In this document: one piece after another, positions 7,995-16,597 of the stretch
How positions within the stretch are numbered: position 1 is the stretch's first letter
Layout of the letters: every line of letters starts with the position of its first letter
Source: Sporobacter sp942492735
GTDB taxonomy: Bacteria > Bacillota > Clostridia > Oscillospirales > Oscillospiraceae
Assembly: GCA_942492735.1 (NCBI GenBank)
Contig: OW818648.1
Location: forward strand, 3,038,001-3,102,000
Reading direction: 5' to 3'
Length of the DNA stretch: 64,000 bases
Notes under the pieces: generated by a model
Told to the model about the DNA's origin: nothing
Seen by the model: only the letters and a program-made list of their open reading frames with translations
Databases searched by the model: none
Program-made: the position numbers and the translations under genes

Positions 7995-9233
7995 CTAGAA
8001 TATCGCGGTAGCGAAATAATCCTCCGGCGTCTCAGCACGGCGTATGCGCTGTACAGAGCCGTCTTCGCGCAGCAGCAGCTCCGCCGAACGCAGTTTGCCA
8101 TTATAATTATAACCCATCGCATGCCCGTGCGCTCCCGTATCATGGATGACAAGGAAATCACCGATGTCAATTTTCGGCAGAGGTCGGTCAATGGCAAACT
8201 TATCATTATTTTCACATAGGGATCCGGTAATGTCATAAACGTGGTCATTCGGTTGATTTTCCTTACCCATAACTGTGATGTGATGATACGCGCCGTACAT
8301 AGCAGGCCGCATCAGATTACAGGCGCAGGCATCCAAACCAATATATTCTTTATATATATGCTTTTCGTGTAAGGCCTTTGTCACAAGGCAGCCGTATGGC
8401 CCGAGCATATATCGGCCGAGCTCGGTGAAAATAGCAATATGCCCCATCCCGGCAGGATCCAGGATTGTCTCGTAAGCGCGGCGTACACCTTCACCGATCA
8501 CCATGATATTATTACCAGGCTGATCCGGTTTGTACGGTATGCCGACACCGCCGGAAAGGTTAACGAAGGCGATATTAACGCCCGTTTCACGTTTTAGGTC
8601 GACAGCAAGCTCAAAAAGCTGAGCGGCAAGCTGCGGGTAATATTCGTTGGAAATGGTGTTGCTGGCCAGGAAAGCGTGAATCCCAAAGTTTTTGACACCC
8701 AAGCTTTTCAGATCATTAAAGGCATCAGCCATCTGCTTTCCGGTCATGCCGTATTTCGCATCGTTTGGATTATCCATGATCGTATTTGAAATTGAGAAGT
8801 ACCCGCCTGGGTTATACCGGCAGCATATGGTTTCGGGTATAGGTCCGAGTTTTCTCAGATATTCTACATGTGTATAATCATCCAGATTGATGATTGCCCC
8901 GAGCTCTATCGCTTTCAAGAACTCTTCCGGCGGTGTGGCATTCGATGAAAACATAATATTCGAGCCGGTTATGCCGCAACGCTCGCTCATTATCAGCTCT
9001 GTAAGGGACGAGCAGTCTACCCCGCAGCCCTCTTCACTCAGTATCTTCAGAATCGCCGGTGTCGGCGTCGCTTTAACGGCAAAGTACTCCCGAAAGCCAG
9101 GGTTCCAAGAAAATGCTTCCTTCAGACGGCGCGCGTTTTCACGGATACCCTTTTCATCATAAAGATGATACGGCGTCGAATAATTCTCGGCTATCTTTTC
9201 AAGCTGTTGTAAAGTAACAAAGGTCTTCTTCAT
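7995..9233 (-). CDS. lysA: Diaminopimelate decarboxylase
   Basis: PLP-dependent fold-III decarboxylase converting meso-diaminopimelate to lysine. The N-terminal barrel has YFAVKATPTPAILKILSEEG (PLP lysine), followed by DCSSLTELIMS, VNLSGGVGIPY and GEGVRRAYE; the C-terminal barrel has the substrate-binding LDACACNLMRPAMYGAYH and GSLCENNDKF. The 412 residues agree with the family. AGGGGAA precedes the start, and a sigma-A promoter is at 9286-9314. It heads an apparent operon with proB and proA, an unusual pairing of lysine and proline steps. No lysine riboswitch was seen in the leader. Confidence 0.93.
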   Translation of the reverse strand: MKKTFVTLQQLEKIAENYSTPYHLYDEKGIRENARRLKEAFSWNPGFREYFAVKATPTPAILKILSEEGCGVDCSSLTELIMSERCGITGSNIMFSSNATPPEEFLKAIELGAIINLDDYTHVEYLRKLGPIPETICCRYNPGGYFSISNTIMDNPNDAKYGMTGKQMADAFNDLKSLGVKNFGIHAFLASNTISNEYYPQLAAQLFELAVDLKRETGVNIAFVNLSGGVGIPYKPDQPGNNIMVIGEGVRRAYETILDPAGMGHIAIFTELGRYMLGPYGCLVTKALHEKHIYKEYIGLDACACNLMRPAMYGAYHHITVMGKENQPNDHVYDITGSLCENNDKFAIDRPLPKIDIGDFLVIHDTGAHGHAMGYNYNGKLRSAELLLREDGSVQRIRRAETPEDYFATAIF

Positions 9234-9285
9234 TGCATGTTCCCCTAAAATTTGTCATTGCACATTTTTACTGTGATTGTATTGT

Positions 9286-9314
9286 ATTTTAATTCAATTT
9301 AGCTCGTTAATCAA
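9286..9314 (-). promoter_or_regulatory. Promoter of lysA-proB-proA
   Basis: TTGATT, 17 bases, TAAAAT on the minus strand, 52 bases upstream of the lysA start. Confidence 0.65.
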
Positions 9315-9353
9315 GTAAAAGTATAGATAAAACCAGACATATTAATAAATGAC

Positions 9354-9382
9354 TGATGCGCTTCCTTTGTGGAAACGCATCA
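9354..9382 (-). terminator. Hairpin downstream of the MFS exporter
   Basis: TGATGCG / CGCATCA arms with an inner TTCC/GGAA pairing. The T-run is weak, so termination is likely but not certain. Confidence 0.5.
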
Positions 9383-9431
9383 AAACGATCTCTGTATGAA
9401 GCAAAAGTTACATAGGGCTTGCTCTTTTCGC

Positions 9432-10685
9432 TTAAATATTGACAGTCTCACGATCCCGTTTTCTTTTTTGCAAGAAATAAAGAGGCAGCATAAGCACAAG
9501 TATGGCAACACCGCAGGCGACAAAGCCGGTACTGGCGCTGTAATTCTCCGCAAATGCCCCGGCGAAGAGGTTGCCGAGTGGTGTCGAGCCTGCGACGACC
9601 AGCGAATAAACGCTCATAACGCGGCCGCGGAATTCGTTTGTCGAATTCATCTGCATTGTCGTGTTGACGCTGGCCATGAAAATCATATAGAAGTAACTGA
9701 CCAGTAACAGTGTAATTCCAGTCAGAATATAAGCGCTTGTAAAGCCGATAGCAAGCACTAATGCACCGGCGATGATCGGGAAAACGTATAAAAACGTTTT
9801 TTTCGGTCCGCCCTTACTGACAGCAGCCATCGTTAAAGCACCCGCCAGCGCGCCGACACCGGCTAATGACATCAGCAGTCCGAAACCGGCCTCCCCCTGA
9901 TGGAGTACTTCTATAGAAAAGACCGGCACAAGGACGTTCATATTCATGGCGAATGTAGCGCCAACCGCTAAAAACGAGAGCGGTATGAACAGTGTGCTTT
10001 TGTGGAAGATGAATTTGAGTCCTTCAGCGATATTGGCCATCATTTTAACCTGTTTCATCTGCACTTTTTCAATGAGGTAAGGCTTAACGAAAAACAGGCT
10101 GATAATGACAGCGCCGTAGCTGACGGCGTTAATCAGGAAGCAACTCGCGACGCCCCACGGACCCATGATGATACCCGCGAGGGCCGGACCAATAATTCTC
10201 GCGAGATTGAACTGGACGGAATTGAGTGCGATGCCGTTTGTCAGATCCTCTTTTCCGACGAGCTCGATAACAAAGGATTGTCTGGCCGGCATGTCCATCG
10301 TGTTGACAAAACCAAGAAGCGTCGAGGTGACGATCAGATGCCAAAACTGAATATGGCCGGTATATGTCAAAATAGCAAGTACCAACGTAATGACAAAAGA
10401 AGCTATTTGCGTTAAATAGATAATATTCTTTTTAGGAAATCTATCGATGATGACGCCTGCAAATAATGAAAATAGTAAGACAGGTAAAAATTGTAGCGCG
10501 CTGACAAGACCTAATAAAAATGCCGAATCTGTCAGCTTATAAGCCAGCCAGGGCTGCGCCACATTCTGCATCCACGTGCCGGTTGTGGATACAGCCATGC
10601 CGATCCAATAGTACCGATAGCTTTTATGCTTGAATGCGGAGAAGGGATTGGAAACCGATATGCCGGAACCGTTGCTATTTTTCAA
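9432..10685 (-). CDS. MFS transporter, DHA3-type drug/metabolite exporter
   Basis: A 417-residue membrane protein with about twelve hydrophobic segments. The N-terminal pattern (FRYYWIGMAVSTTGTWMQNV-like, then QPWLAYKLTDSAFLLGLVSA), the loop GVIIDRFPKKNIIYLTQ after the second segment, and NEFRGRVMSVYSLVVAGSTP are typical of the MFS_3/EntS-like efflux branch. The start codon appears to be TTG at 10685, with a GAAGGT-type site upstream. It lies alone between the ppa terminator and its own hairpin. Export of a drug, siderophore or metabolite is inferred from family; the substrate is unknown. Confidence 0.85.
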   Translation of the reverse strand: MKNSNGSGISVSNPFSAFKHKSYRYYWIGMAVSTTGTWMQNVAQPWLAYKLTDSAFLLGLVSALQFLPVLLFSLFAGVIIDRFPKKNIIYLTQIASFVITLVLAILTYTGHIQFWHLIVTSTLLGFVNTMDMPARQSFVIELVGKEDLTNGIALNSVQFNLARIIGPALAGIIMGPWGVASCFLINAVSYGAVIISLFFVKPYLIEKVQMKQVKMMANIAEGLKFIFHKSTLFIPLSFLAVGATFAMNMNVLVPVFSIEVLHQGEAGFGLLMSLAGVGALAGALTMAAVSKGGPKKTFLYVFPIIAGALVLAIGFTSAYILTGITLLLVSYFYMIFMASVNTTMQMNSTNEFRGRVMSVYSLVVAGSTPLGNLFAGAFAENYSASTGFVACGVAILVLMLPLYFLQKRKRDRETVNI

Positions 10686-10807
10686 ATCTCAAACCTTCTT
10701 AATCCGAATCGTTGGATTTTCTATTATTTTCTGTAGTATACAGACGTAAACTCTCATATTCAATGATTTGTTGCAAAAATAGTTGGCTCGGAAACCACAG
10801 CTTACAT

Positions 10808-10837
10808 AAGCCTGTCTCGTTTGGCTGAGACAGGCTT
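10808..10837 (-). terminator. Hairpin downstream of ppa
   Basis: Perfect AAGCCTGTCTC / GAGACAGGCTT arms around an 8-base loop, 14 bases past the ppa stop. There is little T-run on the minus strand. Confidence 0.65.
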
Positions 10838-10850
10838 GAATCGGTTATTA

Positions 10851-11378
10851 TTATGAAAACTTATCCTGATAGTTCTCTATCGCGCCTTGAATGATTTTGA
10901 CGGCCTCTTCCCTGCCGGCGACGTCATCGACGACCGTCTCTTTATGCTCAAGCGCCTTATATACCGAGAAAAAATGCTTCATTTCATTAAATATATGTTC
11001 CGGCAAATCGTTCATGTCTTTTATATGCGCATAGCTTGGGTCACCAAAAGGTATGGATATAATTTTTTCATCCAGATGGCCGCTGTCGAGCATTTTGATG
11101 ACGCCAATGGGAAAACAGCGGACAAGCGTCATTGGGATAATCGGCTCGGTGCATAAAACGAGGATATCAAGCGGATCGTTGTCGTCGGCATAAGTACGCG
11201 GTATAAAGCCATAATTGGCCGGATAAATGGTTGACGTGTACAGGACGCGGTCGACCATCAAAAGACCCGTCTCCTTGTCGATCTCGTATTTTGTTTTTGA
11301 ACCCTTCGTTATTTCGATGACACCAAAATAATCCTCGGGCGTGATTCGTTTTGAGTCAATATCGTGCCATATATTCAT
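10851..11378 (-). CDS. ppa: Inorganic pyrophosphatase, family I
   Basis: Hydrolyses pyrophosphate to two phosphates in the cytoplasm. The 175-residue protein has the family-I signature DDNDPLDILVL (metal-binding Asp cluster, about residues 65-75), plus KTKYEIDKETGLLMVDRVLY and YPANYGFIPRT. The C-terminal HFFSVYKALEHKETVV is also family-typical. A consensus promoter (11411-11439) lies just upstream and a hairpin lies downstream, so it is a single-gene unit. Many clostridia use membrane or family-II enzymes instead, but the assignment here is clear. Confidence 0.96.
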   Translation of the reverse strand: MNIWHDIDSKRITPEDYFGVIEITKGSKTKYEIDKETGLLMVDRVLYTSTIYPANYGFIPRTYADDNDPLDILVLCTEPIIPMTLVRCFPIGVIKMLDSGHLDEKIISIPFGDPSYAHIKDMNDLPEHIFNEMKHFFSVYKALEHKETVVDDVAGREEAVKIIQGAIENYQDKFS

Positions 11379-11410
11379 TTTTTATCATCCTAACATTAAG
11401 TTTGACTATC

Positions 11411-11439
11411 ATTCTAATGTGAACGGTCTGTCTTGTCAA
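11411..11439 (-). promoter_or_regulatory. Sigma-A promoter of ppa
   Basis: TTGACA, 17 bases, TAGAAT on the minus strand, about 33 bases upstream of the ppa start codon. Confidence 0.8.
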
Positions 11440-11448
11440 CAAATGCAC

Positions 11449-12102
11449 TCAGAGAAAGGATTTTATGACGGGATATAGTTTAGGGCTGTTGATCACATAG
11501 CTCATATGACTTTCCTTCTCCAGGATTTTGAGAGTTGATTCCGTTATTCCTGCGGCAATAAAACGCGTGTCCGCTTCCTTAATCATATCATTTTCGCCCG
11601 CCAAAACGAGTACCGGAATCTTTATTCTACCGAGGTCCTGTGCCGAAATATGCGGTTGGGTGAGCATCAGGTGATATTTCCTGTCTCTTGTGATGAAATA
11701 TATCGCCTGAAACAATCGCCGCCAGCCGTTTCTTGTACCCTCTGGTCTCGTGTTTGCCCCGCTGACGACTAGCCTTGAGAGTATATCCGGATATTTTGAT
11801 GCCAGCATCAGCCCGATAATACCGCCGTCGCTGAAGCCGTAGAGAACTGGTTTTTCAAGCTGCAGCGCTTGGATAAACTGCGCGGTATCTTCCGTCATGA
11901 GCTCATAACTCAAGTCCCTGGTTTTGCTGCTCTGTCCGTGGTCACGGCTGTCAAGCGCATAAACGGTATGGCTCACGGAGAGCTGTTTTGTCAGAACACT
12001 GAAAATCTTATGGCTTTCGCCATTTCCATGCAGTAGGATAATTGGCGCACCGTCACCCGTCTTTTCATACCATAAATCAATTCCGTTGACATGCTGTATC
12101 AT
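11449..12102 (-). CDS. Alpha/beta-hydrolase
   Basis: A 217-residue alpha/beta-hydrolase. Residues 22-26 (LLHGN) form the oxyanion-hole strand; VLYGFSDGGIIGLMLA has the nucleophile-elbow Ser; LVLAGENDMI supplies the acid, and ESHMSYV the catalytic His. The lid region is short, making the protein smaller than the usual 250-280 residues, but the triad appears complete. GGGAG precedes the start at 12102. It stands alone, divergent from the ABC exporter. The substrate (ester, lactone, thioester or other) cannot be told from sequence. Confidence 0.85.
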   Translation of the reverse strand: MIQHVNGIDLWYEKTGDGAPIILLHGNGESHKIFSVLTKQLSVSHTVYALDSRDHGQSSKTRDLSYELMTEDTAQFIQALQLEKPVLYGFSDGGIIGLMLASKYPDILSRLVVSGANTRPEGTRNGWRRLFQAIYFITRDRKYHLMLTQPHISAQDLGRIKIPVLVLAGENDMIKEADTRFIAAGITESTLKILEKESHMSYVINSPKLYPVIKSFL

Positions 12103-12158
12103 GAAGCCACTCCCTTATTAAAATACTGTTAAAATACCATTAAAACCACTGTTTCTAA

Positions 12159-12187
12159 TTGTATTATTTTTAGTGTTATGCTATTAT
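12159..12187 (+). promoter_or_regulatory. Promoter of the ABC-2 exporter operon
   Basis: TTGTAT, 17 bases, TATTAT, 40 bases upstream of the ATPase start. Confidence 0.55.
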
Positions 12188-12227
12188 TTGGCAAAGCGAA
12201 TTATTTTGTTGAGAGGGTGGGAAATTA

Positions 12228-13142
12228 TTGGGTAATATCATTGAGGTATCCGGATTGCATAAATCCTATGGCAGCATCCACGCCGTCAAAGGGTTGGAAT
12301 TTTATGTGGAAAGCGGTAAGATATTTGCTTTTCTCGGTCCGAACGGCGCAGGAAAATCCACAACAATCGATATTATCTGTACCTTTTTGAAATCAGACAG
12401 CGGGAGAGTCGTTGTTGACGGCAAGGAACTTGGAAAAGACGACAGCGCAATCCGATCCTCAATCGGTGCTGTTTTTCAGGACAGCCTGCTTGACAATCTG
12501 CTGACGGTGGAAGAAAACCTTAAAACGCGCGGGAGTTTTTATGGACTCAAGGGTAAAGCGCTCGACAAAGCATGTCAAACCGCGGCGCAGATTACCGGCG
12601 TTACCGATCTTCTCAAGCGTCCGTACGGTAAACTATCCGGCGGCCAGCGACGCCGGTGCGATATCTCGCGCGCATTGGTACATACGCCAAAAATTCTGTT
12701 CCTCGATGAGCCGACGACCGGGCTCGATCCGCAGACGAGAAAAAATGTCTGGGAGACGATCACATCGTTGCAGAAAAAGACAGGCATGACTGTTTTCCTC
12801 ACAACGCACTACATGGAGGAAGCAGCGGGAGCCGACTATGTTATTATCATCGACGATGGCCTCATTGCCGCGAAGGGAACGCCGGCTGACCTAAAAGAGA
12901 AGTTCACAAGTGACAAGCTCTCCCTGGTCTGCAAGGAAACCGATACTATTTGCGCGCAGCTTGATTCACAGAATATACTTTATAAAGTAACAGCTGATCA
13001 GGTCGTCATTATGATTCCTTCCACGATATCAGCTGTGCCGCTGATTAATCAATTCAAAGACCTTATCACCGGCTTCGAAGTCACAAAAGGCACGATGGAC
13101 GATGCTTTTATCGCGATAACGGGAAAGGAGATCAGAGAATGA
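12228..13142 (+). CDS. ABC exporter ATP-binding protein (DrrA-like)
   Basis: ATPase of an ABC-2 exporter, 304 residues. Walker A is GPNGAGKSTT (about residues 38-47), the Q-loop is in GAVFQDSLLDNLLTVEENL, the signature is LSGGQRRRCDISRAL, Walker B is ILFLDEPTTGLDPQT, and the H-loop is FLTTHYMEEA. The extra C-terminal region of about 80 residues is typical of the daunorubicin-resistance (DrrA/CcmA-like) group. The start is TTG at 12228 after GAGAGGGTGG. Its stop overlaps the permease start by four bases (ATGA), implying translational coupling. The exported compound is unknown. Confidence 0.93.
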   Translation: MGNIIEVSGLHKSYGSIHAVKGLEFYVESGKIFAFLGPNGAGKSTTIDIICTFLKSDSGRVVVDGKELGKDDSAIRSSIGAVFQDSLLDNLLTVEENLKTRGSFYGLKGKALDKACQTAAQITGVTDLLKRPYGKLSGGQRRRCDISRALVHTPKILFLDEPTTGLDPQTRKNVWETITSLQKKTGMTVFLTTHYMEEAAGADYVIIIDDGLIAAKGTPADLKEKFTSDKLSLVCKETDTICAQLDSQNILYKVTADQVVIMIPSTISAVPLINQFKDLITGFEVTKGTMDDAFIAITGKEIRE

Positions 13143-13993
13143 TTGCGTTTATGATGCGAAATCTTAAAGTGTTTTTCAGAGACAGAACATCCGTCTTCTT
13201 TTCTCTTCTCTCTGTTTTCATCATTATCGGACTGTATGTATTGTTTTTGGGTGACGTCTGGTCAAGCAGCTTTCAAGATCTGACCGGAGTTCGGTTTTTA
13301 ATGGATAGCTGGATCATGGCGGGCCTACTGGCTGTGACTTCCGTGACGACAACGATGGGCGCTTTCGGTACAATGATCGACGATAAATCCAAGAATATTT
13401 CAAAGGACTTATATTCCTCACCGATCAGTCGACGCAGTCTTGCAGCTGGATATATTCTTAGTTCCTACATCATCGGCGTGATCATGACGCTCATCACGGT
13501 TGTTCTGGCTGAAATATACATCATAGCTAATGGCGGCGCGATCATGAGCGCCTTAACGCTTTTTAAAGTTGTCGGCCTTATTCTGCTTTCGACGATGACA
13601 AATACATCTCTCGTGTTATTTATCGTCTCATTCTTCAAAAGCACAAATGCTTTCGCAACGGCGAGCACCATTATCGGAACCATGATCGGATTTTTAACAG
13701 GTATTTATCTGCCTATAGGTCAACTCCCCGATGCCGTCGGATGGGTTATAAAGGTATTTCCTGTCTCGCATTCTGCTGTGCTGTTGCGCCAAGCCATGAT
13801 GGAAGCTCCTCTCTACAATACGTTTGCAGGCGCGCCGGCAGATTCAATAGAACAATTCAAGCAGTTTATGGGCGTTACATTGAAAGTTGGAGATGCGACC
13901 GTATCACCTCTTGTAAGTATCGGCGTTCTCATTTTGTCGACTGTAGTATTTTTCATTTTATCAATTCTCAATCTTTCAAGAAAGAAAAAGTAG
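13139..13993 (+). CDS. ABC-2 type permease
   Basis: The membrane partner of the preceding ATPase, 284 residues. A first transmembrane segment at about 20-42 is followed by an extracytoplasmic loop and a block of five more segments. It contains the ABC-2 pattern FGTMIDDKSKNISKDLYSSP, then SRRSLAAGYILSSYIIGVIM, and the late TASTIIGTMIGFLTGIYLPIGQLP, common in drug and polyketide exporters. It forms a two-gene operon with the ATPase and has no linked regulator. Confidence 0.9.
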   Translation: MIAFMMRNLKVFFRDRTSVFFSLLSVFIIIGLYVLFLGDVWSSSFQDLTGVRFLMDSWIMAGLLAVTSVTTTMGAFGTMIDDKSKNISKDLYSSPISRRSLAAGYILSSYIIGVIMTLITVVLAEIYIIANGGAIMSALTLFKVVGLILLSTMTNTSLVLFIVSFFKSTNAFATASTIIGTMIGFLTGIYLPIGQLPDAVGWVIKVFPVSHSAVLLRQAMMEAPLYNTFAGAPADSIEQFKQFMGVTLKVGDATVSPLVSIGVLILSTVVFFILSILNLSRKKK

Positions 13994-14020
13994 CTTTATT
14001 GTTTAATAATTGCTCAGTTT

Positions 14021-15115
14021 TTATGCTTTCTTGAATACCCATTTTTTTATTAAATAGACAAAGAGCATGAGAGCCGGTATCACGAATCCAAAAAGCGTTG
14101 CGTGCGGCATAAACCCAACTGTCAGCCAATTTGCAACCTCAATGGAACTGGGATAGATAATCCAAGCATATAAAAGAACGATTAAGCCAAAAGGTACCGT
14201 TATTTTTTTGTGGTCTTTCAGCCCTAATAATTCTGATACACCTTTAATAGTGATATAAAAAAACAACATGCCAATCATGAACTCCGTCACTGTCCACATG
14301 CTTGAAATAGCATATTCAAGTCTTGTTAAAACAGTACCGATGTTGATTTCTCTGGCGAGTAAAATTGTCGGAAATGATGATTTAGCAACGACCACATTAC
14401 CTAGAACAAGCACAGATACGAGTATCGTCACGAATTCAACCGTGCTGCACCACAGGAAACCTTTCACGAGCGCTTTTTTACCGTTCTTCATGTCGTTAAC
14501 ATTGTTCGGAAATATCATCAGCAGTGCGACGCCGGTAAAAACAATAAAGGGTGATATCACGTATGCACCCTTGAGAATCGGCATTGCGCCGCTCTCAAAG
14601 ACAGGCAGTAAGTTACCGATTTTTATATGTGGGAGAACGAGAACAATAGAAATGACAAAAAGCACCGATACGAAAATAAACGCTAATTCGGCGGTGCGTA
14701 CAATTGCTTCCAGTCCATAGTATACACCAATAACTAACGCAATCACGTAAGGCAGCAATATAACGGGTACCGGTGTTTCATGCATTGTATGGGCGCCAAA
14801 ACTGCCGATCCACCAGGGGACACCGTAAGCCAATGTAAAAAAGTAAAAAAGGTAAGCGGCTGAAACAATCCGCCCAATCCATTTGCCGAATATTTTCTGC
14901 GTGATGCCAATTAGAGTGAGTCCTATATATCGTGTACCTAAAAAACAGTAGACCCACATCATCAGCAATCCAAACCCCATTGTCACGAGTGCGGATAACC
15001 ATACATCCTGCTTCGCAACGGCCGTGACTGTCGACGATATAACAAGAAGAGAACCGCCGAGAATTGATAATGCTGCAAACGTAAAGAGCTGATGTGCCGT
15101 AATCTTCGTGTCCAT
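14021..15115 (-). CDS. Spore germination receptor B subunit, second copy (GerAB-like)
   Basis: An integral inner-spore-membrane protein of the amino acid/polyamine-organocation superfamily, 364 residues with about ten hydrophobic segments. It opens with the GerB signature KITAHQLFTFAALSILGGSL, and IFGKWIGRIVSAAYLFYF follows. In this family the B subunit binds the germinant. Start 15115 (MDTKITAHQ) is preceded by AAAGGGG; the upstream ATG at 15151 is not. It is clearly paralogous to the copy at 15165-16262, sharing the KQD.W.S, LVKGFLW and MHETP patterns. It is the last gene of the ger operon. Confidence 0.93.
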   Translation of the reverse strand: MDTKITAHQLFTFAALSILGGSLLVISSTVTAVAKQDVWLSALVTMGFGLLMMWVYCFLGTRYIGLTLIGITQKIFGKWIGRIVSAAYLFYFFTLAYGVPWWIGSFGAHTMHETPVPVILLPYVIALVIGVYYGLEAIVRTAELAFIFVSVLFVISIVLVLPHIKIGNLLPVFESGAMPILKGAYVISPFIVFTGVALLMIFPNNVNDMKNGKKALVKGFLWCSTVEFVTILVSVLVLGNVVVAKSSFPTILLAREINIGTVLTRLEYAISSMWTVTEFMIGMLFFYITIKGVSELLGLKDHKKITVPFGLIVLLYAWIIYPSSIEVANWLTVGFMPHATLFGFVIPALMLFVYLIKKWVFKKA

Positions 15116-15164
15116 GTGTCTTACCCCTTTCCCATTCAATACGGATTTCACGTCAGAAGAAAGC

Positions 15165-16262
15165 CTAATGAGACTTAAGGAAGCGTTTTTTTATCAAGTA
15201 AACGATCATCATCATAAACGGAATCACCAAACCGAAGGTTGTGATCAGCGGCGCGTAAACAGTGTTATCCCAGTTTCCCTGATAAATAGCATTAGGGAAG
15301 ACGACCCCAGACAAGACAAGGATGACAAGTCCCATTGGTAATACTATTTTTTTGCCATCCCGAAGTCCAATCAACTCTGCAAGACCCGTTATTGTTGAAA
15401 AGAAAAAAAACAAACCGATCATAAAAAATGTTAATATCCAAATTACTGAAATGATGTACTCCAATCTTGTTATAAAATTACCTATATCTATCGATGAAGC
15501 AAGGAGTAAAGTTGGGAAACCGGACCTTGCAGTCAGAGCGCTCCCAAGTACCAGGATTGACATCAGAATTGTTATAAAGGATATTATTCCTGACCACAAA
15601 AAACCTTTCACCAAAGCTATTTTCGCCTGTGGGAGTTCGCTTATATAGCGTGGAAATATCATCATAACATTGATCACCGAAAATGTTATATAACAGGATA
15701 AGAAAAAAGAACCCTTTAGTATAGGCGAAAATCCAGCTTCGAGCATCGGTGTCATATATTCGATTTTTATGTTATTTATCAATAATAAAATGAAAGCAAT
15801 AAATAGTACTGTAACAAGCATAACAAATATTTCAGACGCGCGCGCGATTGCTTCTATACCATACAGTACTGCTATAACGATACCGGCTATGAATAAGGTA
15901 TTAATAACATAGGTAGGGGTTTCATGCATGATTCTCCCAAAATAGCTGCCGATATACCACGGAATTTCCGCGGCTGTCGTCATGAATAGGACAACATAAC
16001 AAATCGAAACAACAAGTCCCATCCATTTACCGAATATTTTTTTTATGATCCCGAGTAAACTCAAACCCGGATAACGGCTTCCCAAATAATAATACATCAG
16101 CATGACCAATACGCCGAAGATGATTGCAAATAAAGGCGATATCCAGGCATCCTGTTTTGCAATACCGGCAATCAAAGAGGAAATCACAAGAATTGATCCC
16201 CCCATTGAGCTCGTTGCAGTAATCGTGTAAAGCTGATGACTTGTTATCTTTTTGTTTCCCAC
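15165..16262 (-). CDS. Spore germination receptor B subunit, first copy (GerAB-like)
   Basis: 365 residues with about ten membrane segments and the GerB/Spore_permease pattern KITSHQLYTITATSSMGGSI followed by FGKWMGLVVSICYVVLF. The likely start is GTG at 16262 behind AGAGGAG. It follows the small D-like gene by 10 bases and precedes the second B copy by 49. Tandem B subunits within one receptor operon suggest either two alternative receptors sharing A and C, or a widened germinant range; this is inference. Divergence between the copies is high enough that the duplication is not recent. Confidence 0.93.
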   Translation of the reverse strand: MGNKKITSHQLYTITATSSMGGSILVISSLIAGIAKQDAWISPLFAIIFGVLVMLMYYYLGSRYPGLSLLGIIKKIFGKWMGLVVSICYVVLFMTTAAEIPWYIGSYFGRIMHETPTYVINTLFIAGIVIAVLYGIEAIARASEIFVMLVTVLFIAFILLLINNIKIEYMTPMLEAGFSPILKGSFFLSCYITFSVINVMMIFPRYISELPQAKIALVKGFLWSGIISFITILMSILVLGSALTARSGFPTLLLASSIDIGNFITRLEYIISVIWILTFFMIGLFFFFSTITGLAELIGLRDGKKIVLPMGLVILVLSGVVFPNAIYQGNWDNTVYAPLITTFGLVIPFMMMIVYLIKKRFLKSH

Positions 16263-16272
16263 GAGTCTCCTC

Positions 16273-16515
16273 TTAAGGCTTTAATAGCGAATTCATCAAA
16301 TCAGATACCGGCGAATAAACCCAGGCCAACAAGTCGGAGGGGTTCGGCACTTTTAGATCAAGACTTTTCAAAACCGCGATAATTGTACCGAACAGAAGCA
16401 GTACCGAAAATGTGACGAGCTCTTTAATCAGCTTCTGCTGAAGCATTTTCGGTATTTCAACGAAGCATAAAATCGTGTCAAATACCAATACCGTTATGAT
16501 TGTGACGGCTGCCAT
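16273..16515 (-). CDS. Small two-segment membrane protein, candidate germination D subunit
   Basis: An 80-residue protein with two hydrophobic stretches (about residues 3-20 and 33-51), a short basic loop KMLQQKLIKEL between them, and a tail with VPNPSDLLAWVYSPV. D-subunit proteins of similar size and two-segment topology are known from ger operons of Bacillus, where they modulate germination rate. Size, topology and operon position fit, but I could not align it. GGGGTGAAGT immediately precedes the ATG. It is separated from gerC by 82 bases containing a hairpin, and from the first gerB by 10. Confidence 0.6.
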   Translation of the reverse strand: MAAVTIITVLVFDTILCFVEIPKMLQQKLIKELVTFSVLLLFGTIIAVLKSLDLKVPNPSDLLAWVYSPVSDLMNSLLKP

Positions 16516-16562
16516 ACTTCACCCCATTTTTAATGCTGGTGTCTCCGGATTATGACGTTTCG

Positions 16563-16589
16563 CCGGGAGGAAAAGTGCGTTTCTCCCGG
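16563..16589. other. Hairpin inside the ger operon
   Basis: CCGGGAG / CTCCCGG arms around a 13-base loop, in the gap between gerC and the small D-like gene. No T-run follows on the minus strand, so it may be an mRNA stability or processing element. Confidence 0.5.
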
Positions 16590-16597
16590 TTCTCCTA

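Noticed and set aside
9234..9353. Lysine riboswitch upstream of lysA
   Set aside because: No L-box landmarks, and the leader from the predicted promoter is too short.
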